From assembly GCF_001186365.1 (NCBI RefSeq), contig NZ_LDTZ01000014.1:186001-250000 (forward strand): DNA of 64,000 nt. The letters are read 5' to 3'. Under the pieces are notes generated by a model, which saw only the letters and a list, made by a program, of their open reading frames with translations, did no database searches and was not told the origin of the DNA. The DNA is from Gordonia jacobaea. GTDB taxonomy: Bacteria; Actinomycetota; Actinomycetes; Mycobacteriales; Mycobacteriaceae. This document shows, one piece after another, positions 50,411 to 59,548 of the stretch (position 1 is its first letter; the number at the start of each line of letters is the position of its first letter). The translations under genes and the position numbers were made by a program.

Positions 50411-51274
50411 TCAGCGGCGTTTCTCGACAACCACGTTCGCCAGCGCCGGGGCATTGTCGCGTTCGATCACCGAGGCCGTCACCAGGAGCCTGTCGGCCTC
50501 GTCCCACACGGCAACGTCGAGCGTCTCACCCGGGAACACCACGCCCGCGAAGGTTGCCGAGAAGTCGGCTACCGCAACGACTTCACCGCCGAGGAGTCCG
50601 TCGACGACGGCCCGACACACCGATCCATACGTGCACAGGCCGTGCAGGATGGGCCGCGGAAATCCGGCGGCCGCGGCGAATGCCGGGTCGGAGTGCAGTG
50701 GGTTGCGGTCGCCGCACAACCGGTAGAGCAGCGCCTGATTCGGCAGCGTGGGGACCTGCAGGATCGCGTCGGGTGCTCGGTCGGGATAGGCGACCTTGCT
50801 CGACGCCCCGCGCTCACCTCCGAAACCGCCCTCACCCTTGGCGAAGATCGACGACCGCTCGGTCCACAGCGGTTCGCCCGTCTCGTCGACGGTGATGCCC
50901 TCGGAGATGATGACCGCCGCAGACCCTTTGTCCTGGACCTCGACGATCCGCTTGCGCGTCGTCGCCTTGCCCTCCGGCGGCAGTGGTCGATGCGCGGTGG
51001 TCTGCTGGCTGCCGTGGACGACCTTCGCCAAATCGATGTCGATACCGGGGAAGGAGGCCGTGGGAGCCTGCGTAGCGTGGAACGTCGCGGCGACCGTCGC
51101 GAAGGTCGGCAACACCTTGGGAGCGGCGTCGTCGACGTAGCGCAGGCCATCGACGTCGAGCGGATCACGGGCTGCTCCGACGGCGAGGTGATAGAGCGCG
51201 ACGTCGGATGCCGTCCACGAGAAGGTGACCTCGGGCAACTCCGCCCCGACTGCGACCGATGGATCGATGGGCAC
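50411..51274 (-). CDS. MaoC-type steroid enoyl-CoA hydratase (Hsd4B-like)
   Basis: 287 residues: an N-terminal hotdog-like half and a C-terminal MaoC domain with the motif YRLCGDRNPLHSDPAFAAAAGF followed by PILHGLCTYG. M. tuberculosis Rv3538, next to kstD, has the same architecture, and homologues hydrate the 22,23 double bond of the side chain. It starts three bases after kstD stops and is therefore co-transcribed with it from the KstR-controlled promoter. Confidence 0.85.
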   Translation of the reverse strand: MPIDPSVAVGAELPEVTFSWTASDVALYHLAVGAARDPLDVDGLRYVDDAAPKVLPTFATVAATFHATQAPTASFPGIDIDLAKVVHGSQQTTAHRPLPPEGKATTRKRIVEVQDKGSAAVIISEGITVDETGEPLWTERSSIFAKGEGGFGGERGASSKVAYPDRAPDAILQVPTLPNQALLYRLCGDRNPLHSDPAFAAAAGFPRPILHGLCTYGSVCRAVVDGLLGGEVVAVADFSATFAGVVFPGETLDVAVWDEADRLLVTASVIERDNAPALANVVVEKRR

Positions 51275-51277
51275 GGC

Positions 51278-53002
51278 TTACGCTCCTGCCGTCGTCGACG
51301 TCGGGGTTGCCTGCCCGGTGCGTGCGGCGGCGTCGAGCGCGGCGAGGTACCCGAAGACGAGCGCGGGGCCGATGGTGGCGCCGGGGCCGGCATAGGTGTG
51401 GCCCATGACCGGTGCGCTGGTGTTGCCCGCGGCGTAGAGGCCCTCGATGACCGAGCCGTCCGGTCGCAGCGCGCGGCCGGTCGCGTCGGTGTCGATGCCG
51501 CCCTTGGTGCCGAGGTCTCCCGGCACCATCTTGACCGCGTAGAACGGCGCCTTGCGGACCAGCCCGAGGCTCGGGTTGGGCTTGTTGGTGATGTCGCCGT
51601 AGTAGTGGTCGTAGCCGCTCTCGCCGCGATGGAAGTCGGCGTCGACGCCGGACTTCGCGAATCCGTTGAAGCGTTCGGTTGTCGCGGTCAGTGCGTCGGC
51701 GGGAACGCCGATCTTGTCGGCGAGCTCGGCGATCGTGTCGGCCTTGACGACGACCCCGGAGTCAAACCACTTCTTGGGCAACGGTTGTCGCGCGTTGATC
51801 CCCGCGAAGAGATACCGGTTGCGGCACGTCTGGTCGAAGATCAGCCAACCGGGCACGTTCTCTCCCGGGCCCTCGCCCTGGCCGAACTCGCCGCCGTACA
51901 TCTGGTGCACGGCCTCCACGTAGGGCAGCGATTCGTTCATGAATCGTTCGCCGCGCATGTTGACGATGAACGTGCCGGGGACCGAGCGTTCGGAGAGTGC
52001 GAACCACGGCCCGCGCGGCAGGGGAATGGTCGGTCCCCACCAGGCGTCGTCCATCAGCGACACCGCGGCGCCGATCTTGATGCCCGCGTTGATGCCGTCA
52101 CCGGTGTTCGACGGCGCGCCCGTCGTCCAGTCGGACCCGATCGGTTCGCGCTGGTATTTGCGGCGCATCTCGACGTTGTGCTCGAATCCGCCACACGCGA
52201 GGATCACGCCTTTCTCGGCGCGGATGTCGAACTGCTTGCCGTCGGATTCCGCTCTGACCCCGACGATGCGGCCGTCGTCGGTGAGAAGGTCGACGAGGCC
52301 GGTGTTCAGTCGCAGGGGAACGCCGGCCTGCCGAACTCCGAGCAGCAGCTCGGCGGCGAGCGCTGCGCCCATCGCGATGAGTTTCTTACCGCGCGAGCGT
52401 GCCCAGAAGAATCGGCCGCCGACCTTGGCCATCCGCGCCGGGCCGCGCCAATGGCGTATGCCGGTGTTGAGCCAGCGGTAATCCGATTGCAGCACAACCA
52501 TGTTCAGCGGCGCCTTGGTGTACTGCGGGTGCAGGGTGTCGAGGTCGTCGCCGAGTGCTCGTGCATCGAAGGGGCGAGGTTCGACGCTGCGCCCGCCGAT
52601 ACGGCCGCCCGGCGCCTCCGGGTAGTAGTCGGAGTAGTTCTTCACCCACTCGAGGTCGAGAGGGGCGTGCTTCATGAGGAAGTCCAGCGCCTCGGGGCCA
52701 CGGTCGATGTAGGCGTCGATGCGGTCCTCGCGTGCGTGCTCGCCGATGATGGCCTTGACGTACTCGCGGGCCCGGTCGGGTGTGTCGTCGACGCCGTCGC
52801 GCTTCAATACGGAGTTGTTGGGGATCCAGACGCCGCCACCCGAGCGCGACGTCGAGCCTCCCCAGTACGGCGACTTCTCGATGATCACCGTCGTGAGGCC
52901 CTGCGCCGCAGCGGTGATCGCGGCACTGAGCCCTGCCGCGCCCGCACCCACGACGACGACGTCGTAGGTCTCTGGTTGTTCTTGCTCGCGCTCGCCTGCC
53001 AT
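51278..53002 (-). CDS. kstD: 3-Ketosteroid delta-1-dehydrogenase
   Basis: 574 residues. FAD-binding start YDVVVVGAGAAGLSAAITAA, then GGSTSRSGGGVWIPNN, GVILACGGFEHN and the C-terminal GLYAAGNTSAPVMGHTYAG. The enzyme introduces the 1,2 double bond in ring A of 3-keto-4-ene steroids, a step preceding ring opening with KshAB. It diverges from the SDR gene; an imperfect KstR box lies between them. Confidence 0.94.
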   Translation of the reverse strand: MAGEREQEQPETYDVVVVGAGAAGLSAAITAAAQGLTTVIIEKSPYWGGSTSRSGGGVWIPNNSVLKRDGVDDTPDRAREYVKAIIGEHAREDRIDAYIDRGPEALDFLMKHAPLDLEWVKNYSDYYPEAPGGRIGGRSVEPRPFDARALGDDLDTLHPQYTKAPLNMVVLQSDYRWLNTGIRHWRGPARMAKVGGRFFWARSRGKKLIAMGAALAAELLLGVRQAGVPLRLNTGLVDLLTDDGRIVGVRAESDGKQFDIRAEKGVILACGGFEHNVEMRRKYQREPIGSDWTTGAPSNTGDGINAGIKIGAAVSLMDDAWWGPTIPLPRGPWFALSERSVPGTFIVNMRGERFMNESLPYVEAVHQMYGGEFGQGEGPGENVPGWLIFDQTCRNRYLFAGINARQPLPKKWFDSGVVVKADTIAELADKIGVPADALTATTERFNGFAKSGVDADFHRGESGYDHYYGDITNKPNPSLGLVRKAPFYAVKMVPGDLGTKGGIDTDATGRALRPDGSVIEGLYAAGNTSAPVMGHTYAGPGATIGPALVFGYLAALDAAARTGQATPTSTTAGA

Positions 53003-53048
53003 CGGGTTCCCTTCGTGCTCCGTGGTGGAACGTGTTCTCTATACGAAT

Positions 53049-53062
53049 TAGAACACGTTTCA
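53049..53062. promoter_or_regulatory. KstR operator, kstD/SDR
   Basis: TAGAACACGTTTCA: the left arm is perfect, the right arm differs at two positions. It sits 46 bp before kstD and 36 bp before the divergent SDR gene. Confidence 0.7.
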
Positions 53063-53098
53063 GAAATGTGGCGCCAGGGTGTGGGAGAGTCGGTGCGC

Positions 53099-53959
53099 AT
53101 GGAGCAACGTCGAGTGGCTGTCGTGACCGGGGCGAGCCGGGGTGCGGGCAGGGGAATCGCGCTCGCGCTGGGTGCGACCGGGGCCACGGTATACGTGACC
53201 GGGCGGACCGAGAACGACGGCGACAGTGCACTGCCCGGTTCGGTGAACTCGACCGCTGCCGAGGTGAGCGCTCGTGGCGGCGTCGGTGTCCCGATGGTGC
53301 TCGACCACGCCGACGACGCCGCCGTCGCCGCACTGTTCGAGCGGGTCGGCGACGAGAACGGCGGCTGCCTCGACATCCTGGTCAACAACGCGCTGACCCT
53401 TCCGGACGCATTGACGACGAAGGGCCCGTTCTGGAGCAAGCCGCTCTCGCTGACCGACCTGTTCGACGTCGGAATGCGGTCGACGTATGTCGCAAGCTAT
53501 TACGCCGCACCGCTTCTGGTGCACCGCGGCTCGGGCTTGATCGTCAACACCTCGTCCTTCGGTGGCGCGTGCTACATGCACGGACCCGCGTACGGCGCGG
53601 GCAAGGCTGCCGTCGACAAACTGGCTCACGACATGGCCGTCGACTTCCGGCCGCATGACGTCGCCGTGATCTCGCTGTGGATGGGCCTGCTGCTGACCGA
53701 GCGCACCCGCGCGGCATTCGCCGATCACCCGGATGCGTATGCCGGTCTCGCCGCCAACGCCGAATCGCCGGAGTTCGTCGGGCGGGTCATCGCCGCGCTC
53801 GCCGACGATCCCGATCTGATGTCGCGGAGCGGGCGCGTGCTCATCGCGGCGGAACTCGCCGCCGAGTACGGCGTCGTCGACGCCGACGGCCGACAGCCGC
53901 CGTCGCATCGCGCGATGCTCGGCGACCCGCCGACGTTCAGCACGGCCGTCATCGACTGA
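53099..53959 (+). CDS. Short-chain dehydrogenase/reductase in the kstD-hsa region
   Basis: 286 residues from ATG 53099, with GGGAGA ten bases upstream; GTG 53093 is an alternative. Classical SDR features: TGASRGAGRGIALAL nucleotide loop, LVNNAL, the catalytic serine in NTSSFGG and Y-x3-K in PAYGAGKAAVDK. It diverges from kstD across a KstR box and precedes hsaE, so a steroid or ring-fragment alcohol/ketone is a likely substrate. The exact role is unknown. A much longer frame is open upstream in the same phase but is antisense to kstD. Confidence 0.85.
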   Translation: MEQRRVAVVTGASRGAGRGIALALGATGATVYVTGRTENDGDSALPGSVNSTAAEVSARGGVGVPMVLDHADDAAVAALFERVGDENGGCLDILVNNALTLPDALTTKGPFWSKPLSLTDLFDVGMRSTYVASYYAAPLLVHRGSGLIVNTSSFGGACYMHGPAYGAGKAAVDKLAHDMAVDFRPHDVAVISLWMGLLLTERTRAAFADHPDAYAGLAANAESPEFVGRVIAALADDPDLMSRSGRVLIAAELAAEYGVVDADGRQPPSHRAMLGDPPTFSTAVID

Positions 53960-54007
53960 GGCGTGGACGGAAGCGCGGGTGGGGCGCCGAAGGGACTGCC
54001 GCAAAAC

Positions 54008-54021
54008 TGGAACATGTTCTA
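54008..54021. promoter_or_regulatory. KstR operator 1 of hsaEGF
   Basis: TGGAACATGTTCTA, one mismatch to the perfect palindrome, centred 17 bp before a second box. Confidence 0.75.
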
Positions 54022-54024
54022 AAC

Positions 54025-54038
54025 TAGAACGTGTTCAT
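54025..54038. promoter_or_regulatory. KstR operator 2 of hsaEGF
   Basis: TAGAACGTGTTCAT, the second of two tandem boxes, 65 bp before the hsaE start. Paired sites suggest tighter repression here. Confidence 0.7.
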
Positions 54039-54103
54039 GCCGTGGTGGCCTGTGTGCTCGCCGCGGTAGATGTGAGCCGTACCGACCCCGGAAGTGAGCA
54101 GAA

Positions 54104-54892
54104 GTGGCCGTCGACAAGGCAACTCGCGAGCAGATCGCGGCGGATCTGTGGACAGCAGAACAGACCGCAACCGCCATCGAGCGGCCAACCGACACCCATC
54201 CCGACCTCGACGTCGTCGACGCCTACGAGATCCAGCTGATCAATATCCGCAAGCGTCTCGATGCGGGCGCGAAGGTCGCGGGGCACAAGGTCGGCCTTGC
54301 GTCGGAAGCCATGCAGAAGATGATGGGCGTCGACGAACCCGACTATGGGCATCTGCTCGACACCATGCAGTACTACGAGTCGACCCCCATCGACACGGCT
54401 CGGCTCTGCTTCCCGCGGGTCGAGGTGGAGGTCGGGTTCATCCTCGGCAAGGACCTGCCGGGCGAGGGGTGCACAAACGACGACGTCATCGCCGCCGTCG
54501 AGTGGGTGGTGCCGTCTATCGAACTCATCGACTCGCGGATCACGGACTGGAAGATCACACTCTGCGACACCATCGCCGACAACGCGTCGTCGTGCGGATG
54601 GATTCTCGGCGAGCAGCGGGTGGCCATCGGCGATATCGACACCGGCGACGTCGACGCGGTGCTGCACCGCAACGGTGAGGTTGTCGCGAAGGGCAATTCG
54701 TCTGCGGTGCTCGGGCATCCGCTCAACGCGGTGTCGTGGCTCGCGCGCAAGGTCGAGGGCTTCGGGGTGCGGCTGCGCAAGGGCGACCTGATACTTCCCG
54801 GGACCGCGACACGGGCCTTCGACGTCGCGCCGGGCGACCACGTCGTCGCAGAGTTCGCGGGGCTCGGCACCGTCACACTGGACTTCGACTGA
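54104..54892 (+). CDS. hsaE: 2-Hydroxyhexa-2,4-dienoate hydratase
   Basis: 262 residues from GTG 54104. Fumarylacetoacetase-fold hydratase with [35 protein letters not shown] and [17 protein letters not shown] metal-binding segments. It hydrates the dienoate released from rings A/B, giving 4-hydroxy-2-oxohexanoate for HsaF. First of hsaE-hsaG-hsaF, as in M. tuberculosis Rv3536c-Rv3534c. Confidence 0.92.
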   Translation: MAVDKATREQIAADLWTAEQTATAIERPTDTHPDLDVVDAYEIQLINIRKRLDAGAKVAGHKVGLASEAMQKMMGVDEPDYGHLLDTMQYYESTPIDTARLCFPRVEVEVGFILGKDLPGEGCTNDDVIAAVEWVVPSIELIDSRITDWKITLCDTIADNASSCGWILGEQRVAIGDIDTGDVDAVLHRNGEVVAKGNSSAVLGHPLNAVSWLARKVEGFGVRLRKGDLILPGTATRAFDVAPGDHVVAEFAGLGTVTLDFD

Positions 54893-54942
54893 GTCCCAAC
54901 AGTTTTCGTCAAGACCACGACCACACACCCACAGGAGGCACC

Positions 54943-55848
54943 GTGGCGGCAACGCTGACCGCAGCCATCATCGGGTCGGGCAACATCGGCACCGACCTCA
55001 TGTACAAACTCGAACGCAGTCAGGTCATCGACCCGCGCTGGATGGTCGGTATCGACGCCGACTCCGAGGGCATGAAACGTGCCGCCGACCACGGGCTGAT
55101 CACCATGAGCGGCGGCGCCGACGAGTTGCTCGCGTCGTCGGAGAAGCCCGATCTGATCTTCGAGGCGACGTCGGCCTACGTGCACCGCGAGTACGCGCCC
55201 CGCTACGAGGAGGCAGGCATCATCGCCGTCGACCTCACACCCGCGGCAGTCGGGCCCGCGGTGGTGCCGCCCGCCAACCTGCGTGAGCATCTCGACGCCC
55301 CGAACACCAACATGATCACCTGCGGTGGGCAGGCGACCATCCCGATGGTGCACGCGGTGAGTTCGGTTGTGCCGGTGCCGTATGCGGAGATCGTCGCGTC
55401 GGTGGCATCCGTCTCGGCGGGGCCGGGCACGCGCGCCAACATCGACGAGTTCACGCGCACGACGTCGAAGGGGATCGAGACGATCGGGGGTGCGCAGCGC
55501 GGCAAGGCGATCATCATCCTCAACCCGGCCGACCCTCCGATGATCATGCGCGACACCATCTTCTGCGCGATTCCCGAGGATGCCGACACCGACGCGATCG
55601 CCGCGTCGATCCATCAGCGCGAAAAGGACATCCAGGCATACGTTCCCGGCTATCGGCTGCTGCAGGACCCGCAGTTCGATCCGCCCAGTGTGCTCAACGG
55701 CGGGCACGCGCGCGTCTCGATCTTCGTCGAGGTCGAGGGTGCAGGCGACTTTCTACCGCCGTACGCGGGAAACCTCGACATCATGACGGCCGCCGCCACC
55801 AAGGTCGGCGAAGAAATCGCGAAGCAGAAGCTGGGGGTGTCGGCATGA
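54943..55848 (+). CDS. hsaG: Propanal/acetaldehyde dehydrogenase (acylating)
   Basis: 301 residues from GTG 54943 with AGGAGG upstream. NAD-binding [15 protein letters not shown] and the catalytic C127 in [13 protein letters not shown]. It oxidises the aldehyde channelled from HsaF to an acyl-CoA (propionyl-CoA in the steroid pathway). ATGA overlap with hsaF agrees with the known HsaF-HsaG complex. Confidence 0.94.
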   Translation: MAATLTAAIIGSGNIGTDLMYKLERSQVIDPRWMVGIDADSEGMKRAADHGLITMSGGADELLASSEKPDLIFEATSAYVHREYAPRYEEAGIIAVDLTPAAVGPAVVPPANLREHLDAPNTNMITCGGQATIPMVHAVSSVVPVPYAEIVASVASVSAGPGTRANIDEFTRTTSKGIETIGGAQRGKAIIILNPADPPMIMRDTIFCAIPEDADTDAIAASIHQREKDIQAYVPGYRLLQDPQFDPPSVLNGGHARVSIFVEVEGAGDFLPPYAGNLDIMTAAATKVGEEIAKQKLGVSA

Positions 55849-56921
55849 CCACGGCGACAACAGATCTCATGGCGCACGCGCGCAAGTACTCCGACACGCT
55901 CGACATCCGGATCACAGACTCGTCGCTGCGCGACGGCAGCCACCACAAGCGCCACCAGTTCACGGTCGACGAGGTGCGGTCCATCGTCGGCGCGCTCGAT
56001 GACGCCGGAGTCCCGGTGATCGAGGTGACCCACGGCGACGGACTCGGCGGGTCGTCGTTCAACTACGGCTTCTCCAAAACCCCTGAGCAGGAACTGATCA
56101 AGGCGGCCGCCGAAACCGCGCAGCGCGCCAAGATCGCGTTCCTCATGCTGCCGGGGCTGGGTACCAAGGACGACATTCGGGCCGCGCAGGACAACGGCGG
56201 CCAGATCTGCCGCATCGCGACGCACTGCACCGAGGCCGACGTGTCGATTCAGCACTTCGGGCTGGCTCGCGAGCTGGGTTTGGAAACCGTCGGCTTCCTG
56301 ATGATGAGTCACAGTCAGCCGCCGGAAGTGCTTGCCGCGCAGGCGCGCATCATGGCCGACGCCGGCTGCCAGTGCGTGTACGTCGTCGACTCCGCCGGTG
56401 CGCTCGTGCTCGAGGACGTCACCGTTCGCGTGCAGGCACTGGTGGCCGAACTCGGCGACGACGCCCAGGTCGGCTTCCACGGCCACGAGAACCTCGACAT
56501 CGCGGTTGCCAACTCCATCAACGCCATTCGGGCGGGTGCACAGCAGATCGACGGTTCGATCCGACGTTTCGGTGCGGGCGCGGGAAACACGCCGACGGAG
56601 GCCTTCGTCGGAGTGTGCGACAAGCTCGGGATCACCACGGGCGTCGACTTCATGAAGATCGCCGACGCCGCGCAAGACGTCGTGCGGCCCGCCATGCCGT
56701 CGGAGTGCCTGGTCGACCGCTCGTCGATGATGATGGGCTACGCAGGCTGCTACAGCTCGTTCCTCAAGCACGCCGAGGGGCACGCCGAACGGTACGGCGT
56801 CTCCGCGGCGGACATCCTGCTCGAGGCCGGCAACCGCAAACTCGTTGGCGGGCAGGAGGATCAGCTCATCGACATCGCCCTCGAGCTGCGCAAGAAGGCC
56901 GACGCGAACGCCGGCGTCTGA
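55845..56921 (+). CDS. hsaF: 4-Hydroxy-2-oxohexanoate/valerate aldolase
   Basis: 358 residues, DRE-TIM metallolyase type: [18 protein letters not shown] carries the metal aspartate and arginine, and [20 protein letters not shown] the metal histidines. It splits 4-hydroxy-2-oxohexanoate to pyruvate and propanal, channelled to HsaG. A C-terminal communication domain (about 290-350) is present. It is the last gene of the operon and is followed by repeat copy A. Confidence 0.94.
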   Translation: MTTATTDLMAHARKYSDTLDIRITDSSLRDGSHHKRHQFTVDEVRSIVGALDDAGVPVIEVTHGDGLGGSSFNYGFSKTPEQELIKAAAETAQRAKIAFLMLPGLGTKDDIRAAQDNGGQICRIATHCTEADVSIQHFGLARELGLETVGFLMMSHSQPPEVLAAQARIMADAGCQCVYVVDSAGALVLEDVTVRVQALVAELGDDAQVGFHGHENLDIAVANSINAIRAGAQQIDGSIRRFGAGAGNTPTEAFVGVCDKLGITTGVDFMKIADAAQDVVRPAMPSECLVDRSSMMMGYAGCYSSFLKHAEGHAERYGVSAADILLEAGNRKLVGGQEDQLIDIALELRKKADANAGV

Positions 56922-56935
56922 GGGGTTCCGCGTTC

Positions 56936-57009
56936 GCCCAAACGCGGCCCGAACGTGTAGACGCGGCTGGTACACCAGCCGCGTTTGCAGGTTCGAGCCG
57001 CGTCTGGAG
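56936..57009. repeat. Nested palindromic repeat, copy A
   Basis: A 74-bp element with an inner perfect hairpin (ACGCGGCTGG-TACA-CCAGCCGCGT) and outer arms CAAACGCGGCCCGAAC / GTTCGAGCCGCGTCTG (14 of 16 pairs). A near-identical copy lies at 57988 in the same orientation. It can act as a terminator between convergent hsaF and the gene at 57023. Confidence 0.85.
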
Positions 57010-57022
57010 TTCGACGATCCGC

Positions 57023-57946
57023 TCACGCCACGTCGAGCTGCAGTTTGGTCAGCCACTGCCGGACCGACGCGGCGACGGTGCCCCGCTCGAGGTCGGCCCA
57101 GGTCCAGCGGATCACCATGACGCCGAGTCGGCGCAGTCGGTCCTCGCGCTTCTTCTCCCGGACCACGGCGTCGGTGGCGTCTTCGCCGTCCCGTAAGTAC
57201 TTCTGGTACTTCACCTTTCCGTCGAACTCCCCGACGAGCAGCCCCGACCAGTCGAAGTCGCTGCGCGCGACGAACCCGTCCTGATCGCGGAACTCGTGTT
57301 GCAGACGCGGAATCGGAAGGCCCGCCTCGATGATCTGCGCCCGACACCACGACTCGCCGGGACTCTCCGCGTCGGCGGTGGCGTGTGCGAGCGCACGGCG
57401 CGCCTGTCCGACGCCCCGACGCGTGGCCCGCAGCATCTTGCGCATGACCTTGCGGTCGGCGCCGAGGCGCAGCGCGGCGTCGAGCACTGCGAGTGCGCCG
57501 GCGAAGCCCATCGGGCTCGTGCATGCGATGTCGACGGCTGTTCGTTCGAGCGAGCTGACCAGCACACCGTCGACGTCGACTGTCTCGCTGGGCGCGACCA
57601 CTCCGACGTGCGTGTGCCTGGTGGCCGTACGTCCGCCGTGGTTGGCGTCGCCGGTGGTCACGTGCAGGCGCGCGAAGTTGGGTTTGAGCATCGGCAGCCT
57701 GTGCATTGCGGCGGCCGACTGGTGGGTCACCACTCCCGCGACGATGCCGAGCGTGGCCGACGCGATCACGGTGAGCCGGTGCGCGTCGTCGGGTGTGCGT
57801 TTCTCGGCGGGCGCGAAGGCGCCGCGGCCGACACGGACGATCTCGCCGCGTCGGCACGCTCGGCGCAGATCGTCGTCGGTGAAGCCGTCGGCCAGTGCCT
57901 TCTTGCGGTAGATGATGCCGTGGTCGTCTGCGATGAACGGGGTCAT
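57023..57946 (-). CDS. AbiEi-like N-domain/endonuclease-fold protein
   Basis: 307 residues from ATG 57946 with GGAG upstream; GTG 57964 would add six. The N-terminal 60 residues (DDLRRACRRGEIVRVGRGAFAP) resemble the winged helix of AbiEi-type antitoxins. The middle has VTHQSAAAMHRLPML and VSSLERTAVDIACT. The C-terminal 100 residues look like a DUF559/Vsr nuclease-type fold: DFDWSGLLVGEFDGKVKY (D..E-x-DGK), then REKKREDRLRRLGVMVIRWTW. Such solitary genes are frequent in Gordonia, Nocardia and mycobacteria. No partner toxin is adjacent. It is bracketed by two copies of a palindromic repeat. Confidence 0.7.
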   Translation of the reverse strand: MTPFIADDHGIIYRKKALADGFTDDDLRRACRRGEIVRVGRGAFAPAEKRTPDDAHRLTVIASATLGIVAGVVTHQSAAAMHRLPMLKPNFARLHVTTGDANHGGRTATRHTHVGVVAPSETVDVDGVLVSSLERTAVDIACTSPMGFAGALAVLDAALRLGADRKVMRKMLRATRRGVGQARRALAHATADAESPGESWCRAQIIEAGLPIPRLQHEFRDQDGFVARSDFDWSGLLVGEFDGKVKYQKYLRDGEDATDAVVREKKREDRLRRLGVMVIRWTWADLERGTVAASVRQWLTKLQLDVA

Positions 57947-57987
57947 GACAGCTCCGACGCGCACGACCGCCCGGCGGTTCCCCTAAT

Positions 57988-58061
57988 GCCCAAACGCGGC
58001 CCGAACCTGCAGACGCGGCTGGTACACCGACAGCGTCTGCAAGTTCGAGCCGCGTCTGGAG
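57988..58061. repeat. Nested palindromic repeat, copy B
   Basis: Second 74-bp copy, same orientation as copy A, differing at about ten positions mostly in the inner hairpin, which is degenerate here (ACGCGGCTGG-TACA-CCGACAGCGT). The outer arms are kept. It lies between the 5' side of the AbiEi-like gene and the 3' end of the glyoxalase-family gene. Confidence 0.85.
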
Positions 58062-58066
58062 CGCGG

Positions 58067-58870
58067 TTACATCCCGGCCGGCGGGTGCCCCAGCGAGATC
58101 AGTGCGCCGTTGGGGTCGTGCACCGTGGCGAGGGTGCCGTACGGCGTGTCCGTGGCGGGCATGATGACCGAGCCGCCGAGCTCCTCGGCGCGCTTGACGG
58201 TCGCGGGTACGTCGTCGACGCAGATGTAGATCTGCCAGAAGGAGGGCAGTTCCGGCGGAAACAGGTTGGCTGCGTCCATGATTCCGGCGTAGGCCATGTC
58301 GCCGAAGAAGACCTGCGCGTACCGCAGCGGGCTGCCCGGCTCGACGATCTCGACGGCGCTGTTGTCGATGACAGACTCGACGCGCGCGCCGACGACCTCG
58401 GGGTAGAACACCACCGATTTGGTGTAGTCCTGGCTCACACACTCGAACCAGTACGGGGCGCCGTGGACGCCCCACTCGGCAAAGCCCTTGTGCTTGTTGG
58501 CTTTCCAGAAGCCGATCACCGCGCCCGCGGCGTCGACCGCCACGGCCATCGTGCCCTCCTCGCCGACCTCCATCGGAGGCAGCATGACCGATCCGCCCGC
58601 TGCCTTGACCAGCTCGAGAGTGGCCTCGGGGTCGTCGGTGCGAAGGTACGACGACCAGACGTTGGGCACCGACCCTTCGCCCATGGCGGGCATCAGGCCG
58701 GCGACGCGGTGACCGTTGAGAGTGAAGTTCTGGTATCCGCCGAAGTCGGGGTTCGGATCCTCGACCTTCCACCCGAACAGGTCGCTGTAGAAGTCGATCG
58801 CCTTGGCGGTGTTGCTGCTCATCAGGTCGAACCAGACAGGTGCGCCGGGGGGAGCGGTGTATTCGGTCAT
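58067..58870 (-). CDS. VOC/glyoxalase-family protein
   Basis: 267 residues from ATG 58870: two vicinal-oxygen-chelate domains in tandem (about 10-125 and 140-262), each starting with PVWFDLMSSNTAKAIDFYSDLFGW or PYWFECVSQDYTKSVVFYPEVVG and ending GAVIGFWKA or GALISLG. The function of such proteins ranges from lyases to binding proteins. In the steroid context a role is possible but nothing in the sequence fixes it. Confidence 0.78.
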   Translation of the reverse strand: MTEYTAPPGAPVWFDLMSSNTAKAIDFYSDLFGWKVEDPNPDFGGYQNFTLNGHRVAGLMPAMGEGSVPNVWSSYLRTDDPEATLELVKAAGGSVMLPPMEVGEEGTMAVAVDAAGAVIGFWKANKHKGFAEWGVHGAPYWFECVSQDYTKSVVFYPEVVGARVESVIDNSAVEIVEPGSPLRYAQVFFGDMAYAGIMDAANLFPPELPSFWQIYICVDDVPATVKRAEELGGSVIMPATDTPYGTLATVHDPNGALISLGHPPAGM

Positions 58871-59005
58871 GGCAGTGGCTCTTCTCTGTGGTCGCTGGTC
58901 TCGGACGCTGGTACTGACCTCCATCCTCGCGAAAAGTCATCGGCGGCGTCGGCGAACACCGGAGGTCGGTACGCGAGCGAGACCCGGGGTGGCACGCTTG
59001 ACCCC

Positions 59006-59548
59006 ATGACAGAACGTGCGCGCGCACTCGCATGGCCGCTTTTCGCGGTGTCCGGCCTGCTGATCGTCGCGTTCAGTCTGGTGTCGTGGGGCGACTCCAG
59101 CCAGGGGCTCAACTCCAAGATCTCCGGTGTCGGGCGCGTATCGGTGCCGGGTGCGGCGCCGGAAGACGTCGCATTTCTGGAAGCGCACACGCAACGCCCG
59201 GGGCTGGTCACCATCATCCTGGGTGCGGTGATCGCTGCCGTCGCGGCAGTGGGCTGGTGGCGTCGTCGGCTGCGTCCGATCGCACTTTCAGTGATCGGGC
59301 TCGCCGCGGTCGGAGCCGCGGTGGCCGCGGGATTCGTGGTTGCTGACCCGTCCGGACGACTGCTCGACGACGCGGTGACCAGCACCCTCGACCTCGCGCC
59401 GGGCGAACAGATCCTCCAACCGGGCTACGGCGTGATCGCGGTGCTCGTCGTCGCGATCCTGGTGGCCGTCGGCGTGGTGTTTGTCAGCGCCACAGCAGTG
59501 CTCACCAGTACCCGTCGGGATCGGACTCCGGCGACTCCGCCGGGATGA
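59006..59548 (+). CDS. Membrane protein of unknown function
   Basis: 180 residues with four predicted helices: about 7-27, 69-88, 94-113 and 142-166. The loop after helix 1 (WGDSSQGLNSKISGVGRVSVPGA) would face outside. It fits the small actinobacterial membrane proteins seen beside many genes; no named family. The start ATG is at 59006; a longer frame upstream is antisense to the glyoxalase. It overlaps the convergent gene by 47 bp at the 3' end. Confidence 0.65.
   Translation: MTERARALAWPLFAVSGLLIVAFSLVSWGDSSQGLNSKISGVGRVSVPGAAPEDVAFLEAHTQRPGLVTIILGAVIAAVAAVGWWRRRLRPIALSVIGLAAVGAAVAAGFVVADPSGRLLDDAVTSTLDLAPGEQILQPGYGVIAVLVVAILVAVGVVFVSATAVLTSTRRDRTPATPPG

Noticed and set aside
50642..53098. 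Upstream extension of the SDR frame by about 800 codons
   Set aside because: Antisense to the hydratase and kstD genes; only the last 286 codons (from 53099) show SDR motifs.
55650..59033. Minus-strand open frame of over 1100 codons across hsaG, hsaF and the glyoxalase gene
   Set aside because: Arg-rich composition with no domain; it is antisense to or out of phase with well-identified genes and arises from third-position GC bias.
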